A DNA stretch of 16,509 bases from an uncultured Planctomycetaceae bacterium (GTDB lineage: Bacteria; Planctomycetota; Planctomycetia; Pirellulales; Pirellulaceae): assembly GCA_937904535.1 (NCBI GenBank), contig CALELC010000472.1, forward strand, positions 1-16,509, read 5' to 3'. Below the pieces are notes generated by a model that was not told where the DNA came from, ran no database searches, and saw only the letters and a list, made by a program, of their open reading frames with translations. Shown here one piece after another: positions 1-10,267 of the stretch (the first letter of the stretch is position 1; every line of letters starts with the position of its first letter). The position numbers and the translations under genes are program-made.

Positions 1-1
1 C

Positions 2-3000
2 ATTTCCCAGCAGCCCACGCTCATCGGGAATGATGTCGTCGAAAGCCGCGGCACGTTCGACGGGCCCAACGGCCAGGTGGAATGGGTCGCGACGAGTTAT
101 TTCGAAGACGGCATCCCGATCCTTCGCTCCACCTTGGACTTCAACGCGGCCGATGGCGCCATCCTCGGCGACATTCGGGTGATCAGTTTCCTCGATGCCG
201 ACATCGAGAATGCCACCGATGACATCCTCTACGTTACCGGAACGCCGGGAGAAGAGGACTTCCGTGTGCTCACACTGGACCGTACGAAACGCGTCGGATT
301 CGCGCACAGCGGTTCTTACTTCAATGACGGCGTCACGCAGACCAACGCGGCCTATGTCGGTTGGGCAGCCGATTCGTACGAGGACCTGTCTGCAAGCATT
401 CTGGCAGCAACCCAGACTTTCTCGGTCCCCGGCGTGATCGACCTTGCCAGTCTGCCGCGGCTGAACGACGCCGCCCTCGGAACGATCTACGGTCCGCAGC
501 ACGTCAGCACAGCTCATGCGTGGAATCTCAACGGTGCTGCCAACACCGCGCGGGTGAGCAGGTCGCTGGAGCTGATTTACACCGATCCGGCAGCTCGGCG
601 CAACCTGGCGGGCTCGTGGAACGGGATCATGATTCGCGAAGCCGCCCATGATCGCAACGTGCTGATCGTCGGCGAGCACGAATCGAGCGGCAACTCGCGG
701 TTTGATTCCAACGCCGTACCGAGCCAATCGCAGTTCCTCGGCGAGCTGGCGCCGAACGAGAGCGCCGGCGATGAGAATCGCCGCTTGGGCTTCATCGTCC
801 CGGGACAGATCCTGACCAACGACGATGTCGACGTGTACTCGTTCATCGCCGAAGCCGGCACGCAGGTGTGGCTCGATATCGATCGCACCAACCTTGGGCT
901 CGATACGGTCTTGGAACTCGTCGATGCCAACGGCATGACGCTCGTCTTGTCCGACAGTTCACTGCGTGAATCGCAGGGGCAAATGCAGCGGCTGCTGGCT
1001 CCTGGTTCATCGTTCGATCCGAGCAACGCGCGGTCGCTGAATGTATTGCCGGTTGCCGCCGGGTCTCCGGACAGCGACTATCAAGACGATTTCTCGGTCA
1101 ATCCGAACGATCCGGGAATGCGTGTGATTCTGCCGGGGCAACCCGGCCAGCGCAACCTGTACCACGTTCGCGTTCGCAGCAGCAACGTTGTGGGCGGCGA
1201 CCGCTCGTCATTGCTGGAACCGGAATTGGTCCGCAGCGGACGCAGCTCGGGCAGCTACCAATTGCAGATCCGCCTGCGTGAAGCCGATGAAACGGCGGGC
1301 ACTCAGATCCGGCACGCCGACGTGCGCTACGCGAATAAGGGTGTGCAGGTCGTCGGCGGACCGATCAACGGGCCGTTGATCGGCGACAACTACGAAGTCT
1401 CGAGCGACAACAACAGCTTCGCCAACGCTCAGACGCTCGGCCTGTTCGAAGCCAGCCTCAACAACGACCAGCGGTCTGGTCCGCTGAGCAGCAACCGGCT
1501 GTCCAAGACCGTCGGCGGCATCATCAGCGGCGCCACGGATGTCGACTGGTACCGCTTCGATATCGGTTATCAACGGCTCACCCGCGACGATGCGGAGATG
1601 TTCTTCGCCACGATCTTCGACATCGACTACGCCGACGGGTTTGCTCGTGGCGACTTGGCGATCTACGTCTTCAATTCGGCCGGGCAACTGGTCCTGATCG
1701 GTACCGACAGCAACATCGCAGACGATCAGCCGACCGGCTTAAGCGGTGCGGACAATCAAGACCTCAGCCGCGGTTCAGCCGGCGCTCGCGATCCGTTCAT
1801 CGGCGTCGCGGAGTTGCCCGAAGGCGAATACTTCGTCGCGATTTCCAATCAGAGCCAGATCCCGGTCCAGATGGACCAGTTCGGCGTCGCCAACCCGACC
1901 AATCCGCTGCTGCGGTTGGAGCCGATCGATTCGATTCGGCGGATCGCGGAAGACCGCATCGGCGGCGTCGAGCGGAGCACCTACGACGCGCCAGTCGTCC
2001 CGACACTGTTCGATCCAGCGACCGCTGCGGTGCCGTTCACGCTCAACGATCTGGTGCTGTACTCCATCAGCGGCAATTCGGTGGATATCGCCAACCCGTT
2101 CACGGGTCGCGACTACGGCAAGATCGGCGACCTGGACATTTCGTTCCAGGACCTCGCCTTCCGGGCCAACGGGGAACTGTTCGGCTTCAGCATGCCGGGC
2201 TCGATCGCGGCCGGCGACTTTGACGACTCGTATGCCTACTTCCGCATCGACTCCTCGACCGGCGCGCTGACCAACATCGGCACCACCGGCTTGCAGACGT
2301 TCCACGCCGAGGTCAACCCGAACCCGCAGAACCTGCCGTTCGACCAGTATGTGGTCGTCGATAGCAACGACGGGTTCTCGGTGCTGGGCACGACGTTCTA
2401 TGACAACAACCTCGGTTTCGCGATCGGCAATCGGCCGATCAATCGTGACATCGGTGCAGGCCAGCGGAACGATTACTACCAGAACATTCTGTACGGCTTC
2501 TCGCCGCAGACCGGTCAGTTCATCAACGCTCCGGGTGTGCCGAACCGCGGTACCGTGACGATCAACGGCGTGCAGGTCGACGAACGCGCCAATGGTGCCG
2601 GTACACAAATCCGCGAACGTGGGTATATCGAAACCGGGGTCGGCACGAACCCCGACGGCACACCGCGGCCACAGACCAGCAATCAGCTCGTTGTGCCCGC
2701 CGCCACCACGGTGCAGCCCAACGGCACGACGGTTTCGCGTCTGCAGGATGGCAGCTTCTTCACGCTGCAAAGCGGGGCTCAACAGTTCCGCCTGGAACTG
2801 GATGCCGGCCCGATTTTGCAGTTCAACACTGATCCGGCCAATGGAGTATTCGCTCGTGAGACGCTCGGTGGCCAACCGGTCCGTTTCTCGCTGACCGCGG
2901 GTGCCACGACCACGACTTATGAACTGGAAACCGGTCCAGTGATCGTGATCGATGCCGCTCAGGTCGTCGATGGAGCCAACGTTCGTATCGTTGATAGCCA

Positions 3001-6000
3001 GGGGCAAACCCGGCTGTTCGAGTTCAATTCGAACGGCTCGCTGTCCAATGCCGGAGCGATCAGCGTGGACTTCACGCCTGGACAATCCAGCCAACAGTTG
3101 GCCAGCGCCCTGGCTAGCGCGATCAATGCCGCTGGATTCGGAACCCGCGGATACGCCACTCCCGGCCAGGGACGCGTGGACCTGACCGGTGATTCGACCA
3201 CGACTGCGCCGGTCTTGGGCGGCTCGGGACTTTCGCTCTCCGGCTCGTTCGGCTCCAACGATCCGAATGTGGTGGTAATTCCCGTCCGGGAAAACTTCAC
3301 CTCCCACGAACTGGCACAAGCGGTCGCGGAAGCCACCGGCGGAGCGGTCGCGGGCAATCGCGTCAACTTCCGCAATGTGACGGCGACCAACATCAGCAAC
3401 CTGGCAGCCCTCGGCGTGGCTCAGCAAGTTGGCCAGTCGGGTGTCAGCAGCGGATCGACCGCCGTGCGGTTCCTGGTTAGCGACACTGCCGAAGCGATTG
3501 CGATTCGCATTTCGCAAATCGTCAACACCAACCCGACATTGCAAGCCGCCGGCATCCGCGTCACCGCCAACGGCGCGACGCTGGTGTTCGAAAACGCGGT
3601 GCTCAACGCGGGCAACTCGTCGGTCTCGCCAGCCTTCACCGTCGCCGGCGTCCCGCCAGGAGGTTCGATCACCGGCATTTCGATGGTCGGCAACACGCTG
3701 TACGCCGTCTCCGACCGCGGCGGCCTGTATGCCGTCGCCAACCCCACGGCGCACGTCGAAGGCCAGATCGGCACCTATATTTCGACCTCGACCGACCTGC
3801 TGGGACTGAACTTCACCGGTTTGACGACCGGACCGACGAACATCCCAGGGCTGCTCGACCAGTCTGGCAATCCGCTGCTGTTCGGCACCACGGCGTCGGG
3901 CGACGTGTACGCGTTCGATGTGTTGGGCCGCCTGCAACCGGTATTCGCTGGCGGTGCGACGAGCATCAGCATCGGCCCCGGAGCTCGCGGGATCGAGTTC
4001 AGCACGCTCGACATGAACCTTTGGCACACCACTCAGCGACGCGCCAACGATGAAGGCCACGGCATCGGCGTGGCCTACAACGATGTCTCCGATACGCCCT
4101 CCCGCGTGACCGGTGGAACGAGCTTCTACTTCGGTGCCGAACCCGCCGACCCACGGTTCCCGGCGGTTGGTACTCCGCAGAGTCCGTTTGATCCTCGGCA
4201 GGACGGTCAAAACGTTGAGGGAACCTACAACTTCCCCGGTGGCGCCAAGGGCGCCCTGCAGAGCAATTCGTTCAGCCTGGCTGGTTACTCCGCGAGCGAC
4301 CTGCCGATGCTGTACTTCAACTACTTCTTGGCAACCGACGGCGTCGATGGCTTGATCGAGACCGACGATACCGGCACCTATGGTCGCGACCAGGACGCGT
4401 TCCGGGTGTATGTGATCGACGCCAACGGTGTTGAGCACTTGTTGGCCACCAACAACGAGGCTCGCAACGGAGTTCCTGGCTTCAACGACGAGTTCGATGA
4501 TCCGACGTTGTCGTCGCGGTTGTCGTCGACTTACGACGACGATGTGACCGTTGCTGTGCAGCCGCTGTTCGACAACACCGATAGCTGGCGGCAAGCCCGT
4601 GTTTCGCTGTCCGATTTCGCGGGTCAAGACAATCTGCGGCTGCGGATCGAGTTCAGCACCGGAGGCGCCTTTGGCGACGGTTCGCTAGGCCTGCGAGCGG
4701 TTCCGGCTGCCTCGCTGGTCGACGGTGCTCAGTTCGTCGTTGGCGGCGAGACGTTCGAGATCGACTTGGGCCCAACGTTGACGGTTCCCGCCGGTTCGAC
4801 GATCGCTAGCTACTACGCTCAGGCGGCGACCGATCCGACTCGCCGTGTCACGGTCTCGGTCGGCGGCACGACGTATGTGCTCAATGACGGCACGCGGAAC
4901 GTCGCGGCGGATGAAGTCGATGTCCCGCTGCTGCGGACCGGTGATGGCCCGCTGAGCACGCTGACCGCGGAAACCATCGCGACGCGTTTGGCAGAGGCCA
5001 TCGAACTCAACGGTTCGGCGACCACCCAAGTCCCATTCGACTTTAGCGGTGAAACCAACGACGAACTGATCACGGCGACCCGTTTGCCGGCCGTCAATGG
5101 CAACACGGTGTTCTCCGGCAGCGGTCAACTGCAGACCGCCCAGGATGTCGATTTGTACCGGATCGATCTGCCTGCCGGAGCGTCGCTGCGGGTCACGATG
5201 GCGGCCCAAGGCACTTCGTTCCCGAGCAATATCCGTGTGTTCGATCTCAACGGCCGCACGCTCGCCGAAGGCTCGCTCGCGCTGGATTACACCGCGGAAA
5301 CCGCGCAAACGGTCGTGATCGGCCTGAGCAGCGGGGCCAATGACAACTACAACCCAGGCGTTGCGGGTTCCGGTGATGCGGGCATCATCGGGGCATACAC
5401 CGCCTCGATTGAAGTCACGGCCGATTTGCGAGTGATCCAGAACGGCCCCCGACTGCAGTTGACCGGTGGAATCAGTGCAGCCGCAGGCAGCGACGCGCTG
5501 GTGGCCGTCAGTGGCACGCCAGGCACTGCGGGAATCCCGGTGCTGCTCGATGCTTCGATGTCCGCCGCCGAGGTTTCGCAGGCCATTCAGCGAGCGGTCG
5601 CCGGTCGCTTCAGCGGCGGTGTGACCTCGGTCTATCCGGTCTATGCGAACGAGGTTTCCTTGACCGGGCTGACGATCGACGATGCTGGTCCGTTCGGAGT
5701 CAGCGGTATCCGCTCCAGCGACCAGTTTGGAGACAACGGCGTCCAACGCACTCGGGCAAACAATTTTGAAGGCGTCTACGTCGACGACTTCATCATCGGC
5801 TTTGCCGAACGCGGTGAGATGGCGTTCAACGCAACCAATGCCACCGATTTCGTCGCTGACCCCTTGGCTCCCGCGGGCACGCCTTCGCAGCCCACTTCGG
5901 GATCCTACCAGCTCGAAATCCGCGATGGCAGCGAGTACATCCACAGCCTCAGCGGCTTCGCTTTCCGCAGCTTTGACACCAATGATCGCTTGGCGACAGG

Positions 6001-9000
6001 TCCGGTAATCACCGCCCTGCCGGCTGGCCAAATCGTCGACGGAGCCACTTTCCGGTTGACCGATGGGGTATCGACGATCACGTTCGAAATGGACCTGCTG
6101 GACGCCAACGGCAACAGCAACGGGGTCGCCCCGGGTCGCGTTCGTGTGCCGCTGGTCAATCCCGCTTCGCTGCCGGCCGGCAGCGACGGCAGTGCCGAAG
6201 TCGCCAGCGCAATCGCTCAGGCGATCAACAGCCCGCAAGTCCGCTCGCTGATCGATGTGACGGCGGTACCTACCGACGGCATCGACACGCTGGGCAATGC
6301 CCGCCTGAACCTGTTCGGTGAGGTCAGAGTGCTCAACTCCAGCGGTGTGCTGGCGGACGTCCGTGAATCGACGCTGCGTGGGGACAAGAGCCGTGACCGC
6401 AGCGGTCAGGGCGTGATCATCATCGAGAACAGCCGGTTCTCGTACAACGCTGATGCCGGCATCGAGATCACTCGCGAAGCCCAAATCGCGGTACCTGGTG
6501 CCGATCCGGCGGAAACGTCACCGACCGTGGTGTCGTACCCGCGGAATCTGGTGGAACTGAACACCCAGAACCTGATTCCCGGCGTGGTCGTGCAGAGCAA
6601 TGTGATTGCACACAACTCCAATGCGGGCATTCGGATCACGGGCCTGGAAAACGGCACTTCGCTGGCCAATCCCGTTGCCTTCGACCGGATCCTCAACAAC
6701 ACCATCGTCGGCGGCACGATCATTCCCGGAACTCCAGCAGAACCGGCAGAGTTCGGTGGCGTGCAGTTCCCTGGCGGTGACATCTCGTTTGCCGATTCCG
6801 TGGTCAGCTTCGTCGCCGGTACCGGTGTCAGTGCAGGCTTTAACAACCCGGCCCGAGCCATCGGCGCACCGGATTACGTTGGGCCTCCGAACGAGCCGAG
6901 CGACGGCCAAACAACCGTATCGCTGGGCAGTGGCGGCGTGCTGACTCTGGCGTTCACCGACAATTACCTGACCGGTAGCGGCGATGCGCGCCCCGACTTG
7001 ATCCTGTTCGAAACCGGCGAAATCGAATCGGTTCGCGTGCAGGTGAGCCGTGACGGTGTCACGTTCTTCAACGTCGGCGTTGTCGGCGGCGTGGACAACA
7101 CCGTCGACCTGGATGCGTTCGGCTTCGGAGCCCAGGATCGCTTCAGCTACGTGCGGTTGACCGACCTGCGTCAGGGCACGCTGAGCAGCGGAGCCGTGGG
7201 AGCGGACATCGACGCCGTCGGCGCTCTGTCGACCGCTCCGATGGACAGCTACGTCCCCGGTGGCGAAGGCATCGTCGTCAGCCAGAACTCCTCGCCGACG
7301 TTGCTCAACAACGTGTTGGCCAACAACGAAACCGGTCTGCAGATCGACCAGTCGAGTGCTCAGGCCGTTGTCGGCGGAACCACGTATTACCGCAACGAAA
7401 CCAACGCATCGAACCCGCAGTCGAATCCGCTGGGGCTGTTCAGCCAGGTGCTTTCACCATCGCTGGATCTGTTTGTCGACGCGGCCCACGAGTCGTTCGC
7501 ACCGCGGGCCGGCGTGCCGATCATCGACAGCTCGATCGATTCGCTCGAAGACCGCCCGTCGTTGGTAACGGTGAAGAACGCGATCGGTTTGCCGCCCTCG
7601 CCCATCTTCGCTCCGCGGCTGGACGTCAACGGTCAACTGCGGGTCGACGATCCCACGGTCCAAGCACCGGGCGGGATTGGCGAACAGGTCTTCAAAGACC
7701 GTGGTGCAGTGGAACGAGCCGACCAGGATGGCCCACGTGCGATTCTGATCTCGCCTCGCGCCCCGCAACTGGGTGTAAGTTCCGGTCAGACCGAAACGAC
7801 CACGGGTAGCATCTATGACTCGTTCGACATCCAGTTGATCGACGGTATTGCCCCGGTCGATGCGACTCCAGGCTCCGGGATCTTCGACCCCAGCGTCAAC
7901 TCCGACAGCGTGTTGCTGACTAAAGACGGTGTTCCGCTGGTCGAAGGCCGCGACTACCGCTTCGGCTACGACGCTGCCAACAATGTCATTCGCCTGACCC
8001 CGATCGCCGGTATCTGGGAAGACAACTCGGTCTATGTGATCCGCTTGCTCGACACGACCGATTCGGTCCTGCGACTGGATGCGAGTGCACCACTGACCGA
8101 CGGTGGCATCACCACGCTGCTGACTTCGTCCGGAGCCTCGGCGCGACTGGAAGTCGAAACCGGGATCACGGCTCAGATCAACCTGCAGCCGACGTTCGGA
8201 GCATTTGACGGACAAGGGATCACCGTCTTTGACGGCGATTTCGAGTTGAGCTTCGAACTCGATACCGATGGCAACGTCCGTGGCGACTCCATCGCGGTGC
8301 CGCTGGTGGCAACCTCCACCCCAGCTCAGATCGCAGCGGCCTTGGCAGCGGCGATCAACGACACCGCTCTGAATGTTACCGCGGTAGCTGCGGGCAATCG
8401 CTTGCAACTGCTGGGACCATCGTCGTTGACGACGCTGAGCTCGCTGGTGAATGACCCCAGTGTGTTCACCATCAGCGGCCAGATCGGCACCAGTGTCGGC
8501 TTCGGAATTGGCATCCCGAGCGTCGACGGCGGTGTCTCGCCGGATGTCGTCGATGGCCAAGTGTTCCGCATTCAGCGCGGTGCGAATCTGATTCGGACCT
8601 TCGAGCTCGACTTCGGCAACGGCACGACCACCCCCAACGCCATCCCAGTCGTCGTCGGTGCCAATCCGACGCTCGACGACATCGCTGGCGCCCTGGTGAG
8701 GGCGATCGGCGGGGCCGGCTTGGGACTCGATCCGGTCAACGCTGGCGAAGGCCGAGTCGTGCTGGGCGGCGATGCGAATTACGCGTTGGACCTGAACGAA
8801 TCCGGGCTGGTGCAACTCGGTTCCGCAGGTGACCGGGCAACAGTTCCCGTTGTTGTGCCGATCGATGTGACAACTGCCGAGCTCGTGGAGATCTATGCCG
8901 ACGCGATTACGGCGGCGGGCCTCGAAGGCGTCTCCTACTCGGTCGTCGGCAATCGCATCATCATCGATGGCGTCGCCGCTGCCTCGGGTGTCGGTGCCGT

Positions 9001-10156
9001 CACCTCACCGGTGATCCGCGACAACGTCGGCAATGCCCTGCAAAGCAACCGCGACACCGGCCGCACCGAATTGACGGTGTTCGTCGGTGGTGGATACGAC
9101 TACGGCAACGCTCCGGCTCCGTATGACAGCCTGCAACAGGATGGCGGCCCACGGCACCGCGTCGACCCGACGTTGTCGCTCGGCCCAACGGTCACCCCCG
9201 ATGCTGACGCGGTGATCCCCGGCGGCACCTCGAACGACGGTGTGGCGCAGGTCGGTACCGCGGCCGCAGGTTTCCCGGCACAGTTCACAATCGACGTACG
9301 GGCAACAGCCTCACGTCAGTTCTACGTGGATGCCTGGATCGATTGGGACCGAGACGGCGAGTTCGAGGCCAGCGAAGTCACACGGTACAAGTCGGCCAAC
9401 GCTCCGGGCAACTTCCCGGTGTTGGGCGTCGGCGTGAACACGGTCTCGATCATGGTTCCGGCCGGTACCACCGCAGGACAAACTTGGGGACGCTTCCGGC
9501 TGAGCGAGGTATCGGGACTAGGCCCCAACGGCGACGCCGAGAGCGGCGAAGTCGAGGACATTCCCATCCTGGTGCAGGCCAATCCGTTCCAAAATCCGCT
9601 CAACCCAGCGGACGTCAACAAGAGCGGATCGGTCACACCGCTGGATGCGCTCAACATCATCAACCTGCTCTCGGCTTACAACCGCGGCGGTGGCACCGGA
9701 GCGATTCCGCTCAACCCGCCACCAGCGTTCCTGCCGGACCTGGTCAACCAAACCTACCTGCCGGACGTCAACGGCAGCGGCTCGGTTGAACCGCTCGACG
9801 CTCTGTTGGTGATCAATGCGATCCGCAATCAGCGCAATAGCGAAGGGGAAGGTGAACTGGCAGCCGCGGCGCTGAGCCTGCAGGATGCATTCGTTCCGGT
9901 TGCCGACGGAGTGCTGGCGTCGCCGCTCACCGTGGCGACGGAGGCCAGTGCCGAGTCGGAACAACCGACGGTTGACGTCTCCGCGGAGGCGCCGGTGCAG
10001 ATCGCCAGCCGGGTCAGCGGACCGACGATCTTCGATTCGCCTCAACTGGTCGCATTGGATGACGTGATCGAAGACCTCGCTGATGAGCGATCGAGCACCA
10101 GCGGTGACGAGAGCGCCGTCGATGCCGTGTTCGCCGGACTGGGTCTAGGCTTCTAG
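2..10156 (+). CDS. Giant secreted multi-domain surface protein with PPC, beta-helix, GEVED and C-terminal dockerin domains (5' partial)
   Basis: The frame is open from the window edge; the GTG at 77 is internal because sense codons continue upstream, so the start lies outside. Visible are 3384 residues, probably an extracellular adhesin or matrix protein. Approximate order by nucleotide: PPC-like domains 789-1281, 1420-1860 and 5036-5420 (each with a D-V-D-x-Y/W core); propeller-like segments 2044-2510 and 3661-4030; a beta-sandwich 4260-4700; right-handed beta-helix strands 6330-6730 and 7255-7400 around a discoidin-like segment 6780-7240; an Ig-like domain 7750-8070; a GEVED domain 9092-9575 (YDYGNAP, DAWIDWDRDG, SGEVEDIPI); two dockerin loops at 9611 and 9764; and the tail DAVFAGLGLGF. 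A recurring module of 85-110 residues is scattered between 2935 and 8990. I found no cysteine and about eleven lysines. Domain names are by eye; no enzymatic motif was recognised. Confidence 0.9.
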   Translation: MSQQPTLIGNDVVESRGTFDGPNGQVEWVATSYFEDGIPILRSTLDFNAADGAILGDIRVISFLDADIENATDDILYVTGTPGEEDFRVLTLDRTKRVGFAHSGSYFNDGVTQTNAAYVGWAADSYEDLSASILAATQTFSVPGVIDLASLPRLNDAALGTIYGPQHVSTAHAWNLNGAANTARVSRSLELIYTDPAARRNLAGSWNGIMIREAAHDRNVLIVGEHESSGNSRFDSNAVPSQSQFLGELAPNESAGDENRRLGFIVPGQILTNDDVDVYSFIAEAGTQVWLDIDRTNLGLDTVLELVDANGMTLVLSDSSLRESQGQMQRLLAPGSSFDPSNARSLNVLPVAAGSPDSDYQDDFSVNPNDPGMRVILPGQPGQRNLYHVRVRSSNVVGGDRSSLLEPELVRSGRSSGSYQLQIRLREADETAGTQIRHADVRYANKGVQVVGGPINGPLIGDNYEVSSDNNSFANAQTLGLFEASLNNDQRSGPLSSNRLSKTVGGIISGATDVDWYRFDIGYQRLTRDDAEMFFATIFDIDYADGFARGDLAIYVFNSAGQLVLIGTDSNIADDQPTGLSGADNQDLSRGSAGARDPFIGVAELPEGEYFVAISNQSQIPVQMDQFGVANPTNPLLRLEPIDSIRRIAEDRIGGVERSTYDAPVVPTLFDPATAAVPFTLNDLVLYSISGNSVDIANPFTGRDYGKIGDLDISFQDLAFRANGELFGFSMPGSIAAGDFDDSYAYFRIDSSTGALTNIGTTGLQTFHAEVNPNPQNLPFDQYVVVDSNDGFSVLGTTFYDNNLGFAIGNRPINRDIGAGQRNDYYQNILYGFSPQTGQFINAPGVPNRGTVTINGVQVDERANGAGTQIRERGYIETGVGTNPDGTPRPQTSNQLVVPAATTVQPNGTTVSRLQDGSFFTLQSGAQQFRLELDAGPILQFNTDPANGVFARETLGGQPVRFSLTAGATTTTYELETGPVIVIDAAQVVDGANVRIVDSQGQTRLFEFNSNGSLSNAGAISVDFTPGQSSQQLASALASAINAAGFGTRGYATPGQGRVDLTGDSTTTAPVLGGSGLSLSGSFGSNDPNVVVIPVRENFTSHELAQAVAEATGGAVAGNRVNFRNVTATNISNLAALGVAQQVGQSGVSSGSTAVRFLVSDTAEAIAIRISQIVNTNPTLQAAGIRVTANGATLVFENAVLNAGNSSVSPAFTVAGVPPGGSITGISMVGNTLYAVSDRGGLYAVANPTAHVEGQIGTYISTSTDLLGLNFTGLTTGPTNIPGLLDQSGNPLLFGTTASGDVYAFDVLGRLQPVFAGGATSISIGPGARGIEFSTLDMNLWHTTQRRANDEGHGIGVAYNDVSDTPSRVTGGTSFYFGAEPADPRFPAVGTPQSPFDPRQDGQNVEGTYNFPGGAKGALQSNSFSLAGYSASDLPMLYFNYFLATDGVDGLIETDDTGTYGRDQDAFRVYVIDANGVEHLLATNNEARNGVPGFNDEFDDPTLSSRLSSTYDDDVTVAVQPLFDNTDSWRQARVSLSDFAGQDNLRLRIEFSTGGAFGDGSLGLRAVPAASLVDGAQFVVGGETFEIDLGPTLTVPAGSTIASYYAQAATDPTRRVTVSVGGTTYVLNDGTRNVAADEVDVPLLRTGDGPLSTLTAETIATRLAEAIELNGSATTQVPFDFSGETNDELITATRLPAVNGNTVFSGSGQLQTAQDVDLYRIDLPAGASLRVTMAAQGTSFPSNIRVFDLNGRTLAEGSLALDYTAETAQTVVIGLSSGANDNYNPGVAGSGDAGIIGAYTASIEVTADLRVIQNGPRLQLTGGISAAAGSDALVAVSGTPGTAGIPVLLDASMSAAEVSQAIQRAVAGRFSGGVTSVYPVYANEVSLTGLTIDDAGPFGVSGIRSSDQFGDNGVQRTRANNFEGVYVDDFIIGFAERGEMAFNATNATDFVADPLAPAGTPSQPTSGSYQLEIRDGSEYIHSLSGFAFRSFDTNDRLATGPVITALPAGQIVDGATFRLTDGVSTITFEMDLLDANGNSNGVAPGRVRVPLVNPASLPAGSDGSAEVASAIAQAINSPQVRSLIDVTAVPTDGIDTLGNARLNLFGEVRVLNSSGVLADVRESTLRGDKSRDRSGQGVIIIENSRFSYNADAGIEITREAQIAVPGADPAETSPTVVSYPRNLVELNTQNLIPGVVVQSNVIAHNSNAGIRITGLENGTSLANPVAFDRILNNTIVGGTIIPGTPAEPAEFGGVQFPGGDISFADSVVSFVAGTGVSAGFNNPARAIGAPDYVGPPNEPSDGQTTVSLGSGGVLTLAFTDNYLTGSGDARPDLILFETGEIESVRVQVSRDGVTFFNVGVVGGVDNTVDLDAFGFGAQDRFSYVRLTDLRQGTLSSGAVGADIDAVGALSTAPMDSYVPGGEGIVVSQNSSPTLLNNVLANNETGLQIDQSSAQAVVGGTTYYRNETNASNPQSNPLGLFSQVLSPSLDLFVDAAHESFAPRAGVPIIDSSIDSLEDRPSLVTVKNAIGLPPSPIFAPRLDVNGQLRVDDPTVQAPGGIGEQVFKDRGAVERADQDGPRAILISPRAPQLGVSSGQTETTTGSIYDSFDIQLIDGIAPVDATPGSGIFDPSVNSDSVLLTKDGVPLVEGRDYRFGYDAANNVIRLTPIAGIWEDNSVYVIRLLDTTDSVLRLDASAPLTDGGITTLLTSSGASARLEVETGITAQINLQPTFGAFDGQGITVFDGDFELSFELDTDGNVRGDSIAVPLVATSTPAQIAAALAAAINDTALNVTAVAAGNRLQLLGPSSLTTLSSLVNDPSVFTISGQIGTSVGFGIGIPSVDGGVSPDVVDGQVFRIQRGANLIRTFELDFGNGTTTPNAIPVVVGANPTLDDIAGALVRAIGGAGLGLDPVNAGEGRVVLGGDANYALDLNESGLVQLGSAGDRATVPVVVPIDVTTAELVEIYADAITAAGLEGVSYSVVGNRIIIDGVAAASGVGAVTSPVIRDNVGNALQSNRDTGRTELTVFVGGGYDYGNAPAPYDSLQQDGGPRHRVDPTLSLGPTVTPDADAVIPGGTSNDGVAQVGTAAAGFPAQFTIDVRATASRQFYVDAWIDWDRDGEFEASEVTRYKSANAPGNFPVLGVGVNTVSIMVPAGTTAGQTWGRFRLSEVSGLGPNGDAESGEVEDIPILVQANPFQNPLNPADVNKSGSVTPLDALNIINLLSAYNRGGGTGAIPLNPPPAFLPDLVNQTYLPDVNGSGSVEPLDALLVINAIRNQRNSEGEGELAAAALSLQDAFVPVADGVLASPLTVATEASAESEQPTVDVSAEAPVQIASRVSGPTIFDSPQLVALDDVIEDLADERSSTSGDESAVDAVFAGLGLGF

Positions 10157-10177
10157 ACCAGCAGTGGAATGTCTTGA

Positions 10178-10199
10178 GCCGGTCCCCGCGGGGACCGGC
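10178..10199 (+). terminator. Perfect palindromic hairpin after the first gene, terminator-like
   Basis: A 22-nt perfect inverted repeat starts 22 nt after the stop codon. It folds into a 9-bp GC-rich stem (GCCGGTCCC with GGGACCGGC) closed by a CGCG loop. No T tract follows (next bases TCGGACTT), so it is not a classical intrinsic terminator. It may stabilise the mRNA 3' end, act with Rho, or be a palindromic protein site. Its position directly behind a stop makes a 3'-end role most likely. Confidence 0.5.
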
Positions 10200-10267
10200 C
10201 TCGGACTTCCGCTTCGCCACTTTTCGGGTTAGCGGCGAGTTGACCGGCGCTCACCCCCGGGACTGGA

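Noticed and set aside
77..79. GTG as the start of the first gene
   Set aside because: The same frame has sense codons back to position 2 and no sorting motif follows the GTG, so the gene is cut by the window edge.
1775..4627. A 950-codon open frame on the minus strand
   Set aside because: It lies fully antisense to recognisable domains of the first gene. Its translation is an Arg-rich, domain-less product expected from strong third-position GC bias. The same applies to the minus-strand frames at 4685-6484, 7454-8815, 10495-11682 and 15428-16498.
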